From NCBI RefSeq assembly GCF_031846275.1, contig NZ_JAVRIB010000005.1, positions 124,001 through 188,000 on the forward strand: 64,000 nucleotides of DNA. The letters run 5' to 3'. Positions 15,557 to 23,901 of this stretch are shown piece by piece; position 1 is the first letter of the stretch, and every line of letters begins with the position of its first letter. The DNA is from Spectribacter hydrogenoxidans (lineage in GTDB: Bacteria; Pseudomonadota; Gammaproteobacteria; Nevskiales; Salinisphaeraceae). Made by a program: the position numbers and the translations under genes. The notes beneath the pieces are model-generated. The model made no database searches, had not been told where the DNA came from, and saw only the letters and a program-made list of their open reading frames with translations.

Positions 15557-17722
15557 CTACGGCGCGAAATCCTTCACGCCGCTGTCCTCACCCTCTGCCT
15601 CGGCTTCTTCCTGCTCACGCAGCGCCGGCCGCAGATGCATGCGCGCCACACCGTAGCGGACCGCCTGCAGGAAACGGTCCAGCTGCTCGCGCTGGGTGGA
15701 GAGCGTGTCGATGGCCACCGAGGCCAGACGCTGGATTTCGGTGTCCGCGGCCTTGTCCAGCATCGCCATGACCCGGCTGTCCACCTGTCCGGCCACGGCC
15801 CGTGACGCGCTGCCGTCATAGGCCACCGGGCGCGCCGCGGCGGTAGGCGCCTGCGCCAGCGCCGTCTGCAACCGGCGGATGCGCCGGATGTTGGCCAGCG
15901 GTTCGCTGAACGCGTTGGAGGCCAGCATTCGCTGGACCCAGCGCGAGCTGGCCAGCGAGTCGCCCAGGGCCTGACGGCGCCAGTCGCGGCCCAGCGCCGT
16001 CAGCGAGTCACCCGCCGCCGGCAGCGACACCGGCTCGTCATCCTGCAAACCCTCGATCGCGCTGGTCAGTTCATCGCGTACTGCCTGCAGCATTTCCATT
16101 GCCTGCGCGTACTGCTGCTGGGCGGCGCCGTAGGCCTCGAACTGTTCCATCAGATAGGGAATCGCTACCAGTGCCTCCTGCACCGCCTCCTCGCGAGGGT
16201 TGCGCTGGGTCAGCATCTGCCAGGCCACCAGCGCCCGCTGGCGCTGCTGGTCCTCCTCGTCGGCGATATCGGCAATGGGGTAAGTGCCGAGCTGCACCTT
16301 GCTATAGCCGTCGGCACTGAAGCGGTCGCGTTGATCGTCCCGCTGAAGTCGCCCGGTCTCGGTATCGGCAATGCCGTAGGTGCCGGCCTCGGGCTCGTCG
16401 CCGATCGCGACCCGCTGCTGGCGTTCGCCGGGCGGGGTGATCTCGGCCCGACCCAGCCCCAGCAATGCCACCGGCGACAGCGGCCCGTGCAGACGGACCC
16501 GCTGGAACATGTGCTTGGCGGTGGCGCCCTGGTCGGCGTTGAGAAAACTGAAGCCCAGCAGCACGTTGGCCCGGTCCCGGAGCATTCGCTGCGCCGGGGT
16601 GAACGGCGTCATCCGGCCGATTCGGTCCAGCAGCGTGCGGCCCATCGCCACCTCCCCGCTGCGCAGCCAGGCCACGGCCAGGTTGTAACGCATGGTCAGG
16701 CTCTGATTGTTGGCATCGTCCACCTCGGTGATGACTTCCAGCGCATTCTCGCCGCTGGCCAGGGTGGCGGCCGCCCGGCCGTAGGCCCCCTCCGCCATCT
16801 GCAGGCGCGAGAGCGTGTCCTGCCAGCGCACCCGCTGCGCCGGGGTGAGAAACTGCCGCGCCTTGTCCAGGCGACGGCCGGCGGGCCCGTGGTTGCCGCG
16901 CTTGAGATCGAGCTCCGCCAGGCGCAGGCGGATATCCTCGAAGGGCTCGCGCTCGGCGCCGAGCCGCGTGTACGTCTCCACCGCCTGTTCCGCCTGCTCG
17001 GCCATGCCGAAGTCGAGATACACGTGGGCCAGCAGGGCGAAATAGGCCGGCTTGAGGTTCTCCTTCCCGCTGATCGCAGCCATGTCGATGAGTTCGATCA
17101 TGGCCTCGAATGACTGGTCGCGGGCGCGCAGATAACGGGTAAGCGCCAGGCGCGGATCCTCGGCCTCCTCGCGCCACTGCCAGGGCTTGGGATCGAGCCG
17201 CCGGTTCATCTGCAACGCGGCGGGTGCCGCCGGCAGGATCAAAGCCTTGCGGGCCTCGCCCTTCTCGAACTCGAGATCAATCTCGCCGGTCAGTTGCGTC
17301 CCGTCGGGTTCGGCATCGCGCAGGCGGCCGGCGAACTCGAGCCGGACCCGGTGCGTGCCGGGTTCGACGTTGGTGCGCAGCACCCTGTCGAGCCGCCGCT
17401 CGTCGCTGTGCAGCAGCAGGGCGTCGTCGCGATTGTAGCGCTCGCTCGCCACCTCCCGGCCATCCAGCAGCAGGGTGACCTCCTCCAGCACGAAGGACGG
17501 CACGTTGATGCCGATGAATATCGAAACATCGGTTTCCGCCGGGAAGGCGGCCGACTGGGCATCGCCCCGGCGGGCGGACAACAGATCGAAGGCCCGCTCC
17601 TGGGTCAGAGCGACCGCGCGCTGTTGTTCAGCGGCCTGGCCGCGGTCGGTGGCCGCCAGCGCCAGTCCGGCCGGCAGCAACAGCAGCGCGGCCAGCGCGC
17701 CCGTTCGCAGTTGATACAACAT
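15557..17722 (-). CDS. Uncharacterised exported TPR-like protein
   Basis: A 721-residue protein of no family I recognise. Residues 1-25 form a Sec signal peptide (LLLLPAGLALA). A beta-rich stretch (about 35-155) includes LLLDGREV and is reminiscent of a small surface domain. From about 200 to 380 it has TPR-like helical pairs (YFALLAHVYLDFGMAEQA, YGRAAATLASGE). The remaining half is helical and very rich in Ala, Gln and Arg, and the tail is acidic (EEAEAEGEDSG). The protein is probably periplasmic. It starts 79 bp after the thiolase, the last gene of the envelope cluster, and may belong to that unit. A GTG start 12 nt further upstream is also possible. Confidence 0.65.
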   Translation of the reverse strand: MLYQLRTGALAALLLLPAGLALAATDRGQAAEQQRAVALTQERAFDLLSARRGDAQSAAFPAETDVSIFIGINVPSFVLEEVTLLLDGREVASERYNRDDALLLHSDERRLDRVLRTNVEPGTHRVRLEFAGRLRDAEPDGTQLTGEIDLEFEKGEARKALILPAAPAALQMNRRLDPKPWQWREEAEDPRLALTRYLRARDQSFEAMIELIDMAAISGKENLKPAYFALLAHVYLDFGMAEQAEQAVETYTRLGAEREPFEDIRLRLAELDLKRGNHGPAGRRLDKARQFLTPAQRVRWQDTLSRLQMAEGAYGRAAATLASGENALEVITEVDDANNQSLTMRYNLAVAWLRSGEVAMGRTLLDRIGRMTPFTPAQRMLRDRANVLLGFSFLNADQGATAKHMFQRVRLHGPLSPVALLGLGRAEITPPGERQQRVAIGDEPEAGTYGIADTETGRLQRDDQRDRFSADGYSKVQLGTYPIADIADEEDQQRQRALVAWQMLTQRNPREEAVQEALVAIPYLMEQFEAYGAAQQQYAQAMEMLQAVRDELTSAIEGLQDDEPVSLPAAGDSLTALGRDWRRQALGDSLASSRWVQRMLASNAFSEPLANIRRIRRLQTALAQAPTAAARPVAYDGSASRAVAGQVDSRVMAMLDKAADTEIQRLASVAIDTLSTQREQLDRFLQAVRYGVARMHLRPALREQEEAEAEGEDSGVKDFAP

Positions 17723-17801
17723 CCTGTCGTTCACGTTCGGTCGGACGGGTGCGCGACGACGCCGCGTTCCCTCCAATATGCCAGAAACCGGGGCCACGCG
17801 A

Positions 17802-19046
17802 TCAGGCCGCCCGCGCCTCGCGGGCAAGCACGCTGACCACCATGGCCGCACTGTCGTCATCGAGATAGCCGCCACCGTTCTCCGCCAGAGCCAGCCGAGC
17901 GCCCTCGACCTGCCGCGCGCCCGTCTCGCCGCGTAGCTGCTCGGTCAGCTCGACGATCTGGGCGCAGCCGGTAGCGCCAATGGGGTGTCCCTTGCGCAGC
18001 AGACCGCCGGAGGTATTTACCGGCAATCGCCCACCCAGGGCGCTGTGGCCGGCCTCCACGAAATCGCCGCCTGCCCCTGCCGAACAGAAACCCAGCTGTT
18101 CGTACAAAAGCACCTCGGACGGGGCCGAGGCGTCGTGGATTTCCGCACAGGACAGATCGTCCGGTCCGATTCCGGCGGCGTCATAGGCCGCGGCCGCCGT
18201 GGTGACGGCCAGCGGGGGCCGGCCGGGCGCACCGCCGCCGCTAAGGCAGGAGGCCAGCACCCGCACCGGGCGGTTCCGTTCATGCATCTGTCGCATCCGC
18301 CGGGCCGAAACCAGCACCAGTGCCGCCGCCCCGTCACCGATCGGCGAGCACATGGGCAGGGTCAGCGGCCAGGCGACTTCACGGGCGGCCAGCACCTCGT
18401 CGACACTCAGCCGATCCCGATACTGGGCGCGGGGGTTGAGGCTGCCGTGGGTCGCGTTCTTGGCGGATACCGCCGCGAACTGCGCCCGGGTGGTGCCGTG
18501 GGCCTGCATGTGGGCCGCAGCCCAGGCGACGTAGATATCCATGAACAGCGACCGCGTGCGCCCGGCGTCGGCGGTATCCGGCGTCAGGCCGGCCGCCCGG
18601 ATGCTTGCCGCAACGTCCGCCATGACCGCCTCCCGGTCGGCCACATCGATCGCACCGGTGAGCAGATCGAGGGTGCGCTGCCGATCCGGATGGTGGAGCT
18701 TGTCCATGCCCAGAACCAGCACCGCGTCATACGCGCCGAGCGTGACCATCGAGGCCGCCTGATGAAAGGCGGTGGCACCGGTAGCGCAGGCGTTTTCGAC
18801 GTTGACCACCGGTATCCCGCCCAGGCCCATGGCCCGCAGAACCACCTGGCCCGGCACGCAGGTCTGACCGGTGATCGCGCCGGCGCCGGCGGTGCCCACA
18901 TAGGCGATCTCCGGGGCGCCCACGGCCGGGCCGGCGTCCGCCAGCGCCGCCTGCACCGCTTCCGCGGCGAGGCTCTTGAGGTCACGATCCGGATGCTTGC
19001 CGAATCGGGTCATGCCCACCCCGGCGATATAGGCGTGTTGCTTCAT
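17802..19046 (-). CDS. Thiolase of the SCP-x/lipid-transfer type
   Basis: A 414-residue thiolase-fold enzyme expected to cleave or condense acyl-CoAs. The nucleophile Cys is present (VENACATGATA), as are EIHDA and the C-terminal GGLLRKGHPIGATGC with the catalytic His. The overall pattern fits SCP-x-type thiolases used for branched or steroid side chains rather than FadA/FadI. Such enzymes often sit beside a DUF35/OB-fold partner, which is absent here. Its gene starts 45 bp after the DUF1329 gene on the same strand, suggesting co-transcription with the envelope cluster. Confidence 0.85.
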   Translation of the reverse strand: MKQHAYIAGVGMTRFGKHPDRDLKSLAAEAVQAALADAGPAVGAPEIAYVGTAGAGAITGQTCVPGQVVLRAMGLGGIPVVNVENACATGATAFHQAASMVTLGAYDAVLVLGMDKLHHPDRQRTLDLLTGAIDVADREAVMADVAASIRAAGLTPDTADAGRTRSLFMDIYVAWAAAHMQAHGTTRAQFAAVSAKNATHGSLNPRAQYRDRLSVDEVLAAREVAWPLTLPMCSPIGDGAAALVLVSARRMRQMHERNRPVRVLASCLSGGGAPGRPPLAVTTAAAAYDAAGIGPDDLSCAEIHDASAPSEVLLYEQLGFCSAGAGGDFVEAGHSALGGRLPVNTSGGLLRKGHPIGATGCAQIVELTEQLRGETGARQVEGARLALAENGGGYLDDDSAAMVVSVLAREARAA

Positions 19047-19091
19047 CGCGGCGGATGGACGCCGTCGGATCGATCAGGCGGCGTAACCGGC

Positions 19092-20465
19092 TCAGCCGAA
19101 CCGACGCAGGGCATTGCGGGTCAGATAATCGTCGTACATGTTGTCGGTGTTGACCTGCATCTGGTGGCCCGCGCCGACTTCCCTGACCTGTTCCAGGCGG
19201 GACATGCGTCCGGTCTGGATGTCGTAGCAATGCACGTGAGCCCAGGACCAGTAGGGATGATCGCCGTCCATCACGCGGCGGCCGTTGCCGTCGTCGTAGA
19301 TGGCGTAGGCGCCGTCGAAGCTGCGCCAGACGTTGCCCTTGCGGTCATAGGAATTCATCGCGATGGGCAGACCGGTGCGCGCATCGAACCAGACCCGCTT
19401 CTTGCCCACCGGCGCGCGACTGTAACTCGTGGGCTCGGCTTCCACGGCAATCGCCTCGGGCACCAGCTCCACCGTGGTGTCCCAGAAGGTCTGTCCCTTG
19501 GGCCCGCCGTGGGTGGTGTGCTCCCAGTTGGGGTGGTCCGGGTTCCAGCCATCGGAGATGCCGGTGAGCATGGGTCCACGGTCCACGATCTCGTAGTTAC
19601 CCCAGGTGTACATCGGGTCGCCGGCCGCCCAGGCATCGGACAGGAACAATGTGCCACCCGGCACCAGGGGCTCGAAGCGCTGGTTGGTGGGGTATTCGCG
19701 GATGCGCTTGAACTCGGGCAGGTACCCCACCAGATCCGGAAAGACGTGCTGGTCGTAATCCCAGATATTCAGAAACGACGTACCGGCGATGTCGTTGGGC
19801 GCGGTGAAGATCACGCTCTGGAAGCGCAGCTTGTCCATGTGTGCCCGCCAGTACGGCTTCGGGTCCATGGAAACGCGGGCCACCGGGGCCAGTTCCGCCC
19901 AGACCAGATCGTACGCGTACTCGAGGTCGCCCTGGGCACCGATGTCGTACTCCTTGATCGCGTACAGCGAGGCGTCGTGCCGACCCCAACTCAGGGTCAG
20001 GGCCGCGAACAGCTCGATACCGGTCTTGGCGTCGGGAAACGGATTACCGCCGATCCAGGGTTGGCCGTCCGGCGTCACCACGTTGCCACGGTCGTCGAAC
20101 TGGGCCTTGCCCTGGTTCCTGAGCGTGGCTTCCAGGTATTCCCACGGCGACAGCCGCATGATCTCGGTGGTGGTCGGGCCGATTTTCAGCTTGCGGCCCA
20201 TGTCGCGGATCTGCTGGTACTTGATCTCGTCCAGCAGGTCGCGGACATGCTCGACATTGGAAGCGTCGATGGTGTCGCCGGTGCTTACCTTGCCCTTGGT
20301 GTACTCGTCGATCGACAGCAACTCGTCGGGGTAGGCCTTGTTGATCTCGCCCGAGCGGGCGATGGTCGGCCACAGCGGGGCCAGCACGCCGGCGGTACCG
20401 GCCGCGCCCAGGCCGGCCAGGAAACGGCGGCGGCTGTAGTCGCGGTCAAATCGGCGGATGTGCAT
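19092..20465 (-). CDS. DUF1329 exported protein of the DUF1302/DUF1329 pair
   Basis: A 457-residue DUF1329 protein. A twin-arginine-like signal (RRRFLAGLGAAGTAGVLAP, residues 12-30) indicates export to the periplasm, perhaps as a folded protein. The family is recalled as related to LolA-like outer-membrane lipoprotein-sorting proteins, which bind acyl chains in a half-barrel. The start has GGAGG 8 nt upstream. It follows the DUF1302 gene after about 200 bp in which I see no gene. No member has a fully settled biochemical role; genetic work in pseudomonads links this gene pair to fatty-acid, alcohol or ester metabolism (recalled, not checked). Confidence 0.85.
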   Translation of the reverse strand: MHIRRFDRDYSRRRFLAGLGAAGTAGVLAPLWPTIARSGEINKAYPDELLSIDEYTKGKVSTGDTIDASNVEHVRDLLDEIKYQQIRDMGRKLKIGPTTTEIMRLSPWEYLEATLRNQGKAQFDDRGNVVTPDGQPWIGGNPFPDAKTGIELFAALTLSWGRHDASLYAIKEYDIGAQGDLEYAYDLVWAELAPVARVSMDPKPYWRAHMDKLRFQSVIFTAPNDIAGTSFLNIWDYDQHVFPDLVGYLPEFKRIREYPTNQRFEPLVPGGTLFLSDAWAAGDPMYTWGNYEIVDRGPMLTGISDGWNPDHPNWEHTTHGGPKGQTFWDTTVELVPEAIAVEAEPTSYSRAPVGKKRVWFDARTGLPIAMNSYDRKGNVWRSFDGAYAIYDDGNGRRVMDGDHPYWSWAHVHCYDIQTGRMSRLEQVREVGAGHQMQVNTDNMYDDYLTRNALRRFG

Positions 20466-20665
20466 ATCAAGCCTCCTTGCGTGGCCAGGTCAGGCATGCC
20501 GCGAACCGGCACTCGCCCGGGTTGGACAACGGCCAGCGCCGTAACTCACCGCAACTTTCCGGTGCTGGCCGAAAAACCGGCGACCGGGTCACCCCGGCCG
20601 CCGGCGGAAGCATCGGCCCGCTGCCGGCAGGTTGCCCCGCCGGTAACGGCTATCGGCCGTCGGGC

Positions 20666-22744
20666 CTAGAACTGGTACTCGACGCGGGTGGTGATTTCGT
20701 CGGCGAAGCCCACCGTGGACAACGCGTTCTCGGTTTCCAGACCGTGTACGGTATCGATGATGGTGGCGAAGGCCTGGAAGGTCCAGGCGCGGCTGGGCTT
20801 CCAGCGCAGACCGGCCTGGGTCAGGATGCCGCCCTTGACGTCATACAGCGTGGCGAAATCGATGCGCCAGACACGATTGGCGAACGGCTGCTGGAACGCG
20901 AAGGCGATGGCATTGAAGCTGCCGATGCCACGGGGAATCCGATCCGCAGGATTCTCCGCGAATGGGTCGCCACCGAACCCGGACAGGTGCCGGTTGAAGA
21001 TGTCCGACTCCGACCGATGCAGGTACTGCAGAATCGCGAACGCCGCCGGGAACGTGTTGCTGTAGCGCACGAACTTCTGGAATACCAGCCCGATCTCGTA
21101 CTCGTCTTCGACGATGATCTCGCGGTCGTTCGGATCCAGCGTGATCGGGGTGAAATGCCGGTCCGGGGTGTACTTCATTTCCAGACTGGCGTTGATCTGG
21201 TCGAACAACAGGGAGCCCTGCGGCCCCTCGATGCGGTAGCCGATGCCCAGGCCGAAGTTGTTCTCGCGGTAGAAGTCGCGGGTAATGTGGCCACGCAGAC
21301 CGCCCGTCAGAGAGAAGAACAGATCCTCCTGACGTTCCTGCTCGGCCGCCGACGAGGCCTGCATGGCCCCCAGACTCTGGTTGGCTGGCATTTCGCGGAT
21401 GGCGGCGTTCAGGCCGTTGAAGTGGTCCAAGCGGGCCAGGGCGCCGTAGGTCGAGAACTCCCTGCCCGAGACCACACCAGTGGGGTCCACCTCGAACGGA
21501 GTGTCAGCGAGAATCTGGCCAGTGCCCGGCACCGTGACCCCGTTAAAGCCGCCGGCCAGGTCGGTCGGGATGCCGATTGACCCGAAAAGCCGGTCAACCT
21601 CGCCAAGCAAACCACCACCGATACCGCTGACACCAGCCGGCTGCAGGCCCTGCTCCACGTCGGCGTCGGTCCACTGGAAGAGGCCGAAGTGGTTGTAGCG
21701 CCGGTTCGCCAACAGCGTGATGTCGAACGGGCCAGCCGGGCCGCGCAGACGCACGCCATAGTTGAACTCGCTGTCGTACTGCTTGAACTCGTCACGCACC
21801 GTGAACTGCGAGGGGATCACGTTGTAAGGCGTGTTGGGGTTGCCGTACATGGTGGGACGGAACCGCTGCACGTAGGAATCGATTTCCCAGCCCTTGAGGA
21901 ACGTGGAGCCGCCGATCAGGTAGGACACGCGCAAGCCCAGCGAGGGCACGCGCTTGTCGGAGAATTCCTCCGGCACGAAATCCAGCATGCTGTGGCGGCG
22001 CAGGTCGAGCCCGTTGGGCACGTCCATGATGCGGAAGAACAGCAGGTCACCCCAGGCAATCTGCTGGTTACCCAGACGGACGGTCAGCGGACCGTTCTGG
22101 TAGTCCAGGTACAGCTGCGGGAAGTCGATCATGTACTGCTCGCCGGCGAACTCCAGCGGGCTGCTGCCCTCGGCGCCCTGGATGTCGGCAAGATCCTGGG
22201 CGTTGCTGACGCCCATGGCCTGTTCCTGGCCCGGCAACAGTACCGGCCCGTCCTCGTAGCGGAACTGGAACAGGTTAGGGTTGTTCTGCAGGCTGCCGAC
22301 CGGGTCGGCGCCCGGTACTTCGTCGACATCGAAATTGTTGTACAGATCGGGATCGGCGATGCCGCGCACCTGAATCTTGTAGCGCAGATTGTCGAAGATG
22401 CCGCCCTGCAGCACCAGTTCACCGCGCAGGTACTCAAGGTTGATGCTGTTGTCCTCGCGCGGTACGGCGCGCACCACCGTATCCGAGACCCCCACTGGCA
22501 CCCCGACCGGGGCGCTGTTGCGCTGGGTAGGCACCCCGTTATAGACGATACCGGATTGATTGTACGGGTTCTCGTCACCGGTGATCTTGAACGCGGTTTC
22601 GTTACGCAGGAACCCGCCATAACCGAACGAGAAGTTCGGGTCGCCCAGAATACTGTCGACGATGCCGGCCTGTGCCACCGGCACCGCCAGCATCGATCCG
22701 GCAGCAACGCTCGCGGCAGCCACCCAACTGATTCTCCCTTTCAT
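20666..22744 (-). CDS. DUF1302 outer-membrane beta-barrel protein
   Basis: A 692-residue DUF1302 protein. The signal peptide ends near VAQAGIVDS. The mature part has alternating aromatic beta-strands throughout (FSFGYGGFLRNETAFK, YLDYQNGPLTVRLGNQQIAWGD) and ends in a terminal Phe (TTRVEYQF), the outer-membrane assembly signature. It is therefore expected to be a barrel in the outer membrane. The ribosome site AGGAGGGG is strong. The gene sits between the YCF48 and DUF1329 genes in a conserved order. A channel or docking site for a hydrophobic substrate is inferred. Confidence 0.88.
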   Translation of the reverse strand: MKGRISWVAAASVAAGSMLAVPVAQAGIVDSILGDPNFSFGYGGFLRNETAFKITGDENPYNQSGIVYNGVPTQRNSAPVGVPVGVSDTVVRAVPREDNSINLEYLRGELVLQGGIFDNLRYKIQVRGIADPDLYNNFDVDEVPGADPVGSLQNNPNLFQFRYEDGPVLLPGQEQAMGVSNAQDLADIQGAEGSSPLEFAGEQYMIDFPQLYLDYQNGPLTVRLGNQQIAWGDLLFFRIMDVPNGLDLRRHSMLDFVPEEFSDKRVPSLGLRVSYLIGGSTFLKGWEIDSYVQRFRPTMYGNPNTPYNVIPSQFTVRDEFKQYDSEFNYGVRLRGPAGPFDITLLANRRYNHFGLFQWTDADVEQGLQPAGVSGIGGGLLGEVDRLFGSIGIPTDLAGGFNGVTVPGTGQILADTPFEVDPTGVVSGREFSTYGALARLDHFNGLNAAIREMPANQSLGAMQASSAAEQERQEDLFFSLTGGLRGHITRDFYRENNFGLGIGYRIEGPQGSLLFDQINASLEMKYTPDRHFTPITLDPNDREIIVEDEYEIGLVFQKFVRYSNTFPAAFAILQYLHRSESDIFNRHLSGFGGDPFAENPADRIPRGIGSFNAIAFAFQQPFANRVWRIDFATLYDVKGGILTQAGLRWKPSRAWTFQAFATIIDTVHGLETENALSTVGFADEITTRVEYQF

Positions 22745-22847
22745 CGCGCACCCCTCCTGAGAAGTTCTAGCTTTCTGAATGCTTCAATATACACCGCCGG
22801 CGCCGCCTGCCAAGCCTTCGGAGGCTGTTCGCGACTGCCTGCAGCGC

Positions 22848-23819
22848 CTAGTTTGTCCGTGCCCCGCCGATCCGGATGATCCGACCGGTGTGACCAACGG
22901 CCAGCACCGAGCCGTCACCGGCCACCGTGGCACCCATGTACCAGTTCTCGTTCACGTCACCGGCGGTCACCTGCTGCCAGGTTTCGCCATCGTCGTTGCT
23001 GTAGATCATGTGCCGCATGCCGGGCGCCACGATCTGGCCGCTGTCGTCGGCGTGTACGCCGAGCAGATTGGCATCCACACCGGTGGACAGATCGGTCCAG
23101 GTTTCACCCCCGTCCGTGCTTCGGGCCACGGTGCCCTCCTGTCCCACGGCATAACCGGTTCCGTCAGCGCGCATCTGGATGGAGAATAGCGAACTCTCCC
23201 CGCGCCGCACCACCTCCCAGTCACGCGCATCACCAGTGGAGCGCAGCACCAGGCCGAATTCGCCCACCGCCAGGGCCGTGCCGTCGTCGGTAACGGTGAC
23301 GTCGTTGATGTGGGCCTGATAGCCGCCCTCGGTCACCTGGGTAATGTCGAAGTCGACGTTGGCCCAGCTTTCGCCACCGTCTTCGGTCATGATCATGGTG
23401 CCGAAGGTGCCCACCGCCACGCCGAAGCCGTCGCGATTGATGCTGACACCGAGCAGACGCTCTTCCGTAAGCGGCTCGACCTCGGTCCACTCGCCGTCAC
23501 CATCGCGCCAGATGATCACGCCGTCCTGACCGACCGCCACCTGCCGTTCGCCGGACATGGTGACGTCGAGGAAAGCACGGCGGGTGTCGTAGTCCTGGCG
23601 TTCCCAGGTCTGGCCGCCGTCGCTACTGACCACCAGCGAACCGCGATCGCCAACCGCGACCCCCATGCCGCCTTCGCCCACTGCCACCGCGAACAGATCG
23701 CGATGGGCGGTGCCGGTGGTGATCGTGGTCACATCCGGGCCCGATTCCGCCGCAGCGGCGGTGCCCGCGATCAGTGCCACCAGCATCCCCGTGGTCCGCG
23801 CCAGCCTTGCCAATCCCAT
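22848..23819 (-). CDS. YCF48/BNR-repeat beta-propeller exported protein
   Basis: A 323-residue protein with a Sec signal peptide (LVALIAGTAAAAES) and about six repeats of the form AVGxxGxxxxSxDGGxTW, which fold as a beta-propeller. It resembles the photosystem assembly factor YCF48, but in Proteobacteria such proteins accompany DUF1302, DUF1329 and RND genes. The chosen start MGLARLAR leaves a clean signal peptide; an upstream ATG at 23900, just after the transporter stop, is possible. It may scaffold the transporter and barrel in the periplasm. Confidence 0.85.
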   Translation of the reverse strand: MGLARLARTTGMLVALIAGTAAAAESGPDVTTITTGTAHRDLFAVAVGEGGMGVAVGDRGSLVVSSDGGQTWERQDYDTRRAFLDVTMSGERQVAVGQDGVIIWRDGDGEWTEVEPLTEERLLGVSINRDGFGVAVGTFGTMIMTEDGGESWANVDFDITQVTEGGYQAHINDVTVTDDGTALAVGEFGLVLRSTGDARDWEVVRRGESSLFSIQMRADGTGYAVGQEGTVARSTDGGETWTDLSTGVDANLLGVHADDSGQIVAPGMRHMIYSNDDGETWQQVTAGDVNENWYMGATVAGDGSVLAVGHTGRIIRIGGARTN

Positions 23820-23901
23820 ACCCCTGTTCTCCGTTCGATGAACTCGCCGCGGCGTGGGTGCCGCGTGCCTGTCTGCCGTAACCTGCCGTGTTCGGCGCAT
23901 G

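Noticed and set aside
17985..20669. 894-codon plus-strand frame
   Set aside because: It lies opposite a thiolase gene and a DUF1329 gene with clear motifs and lacks any motif of its own.
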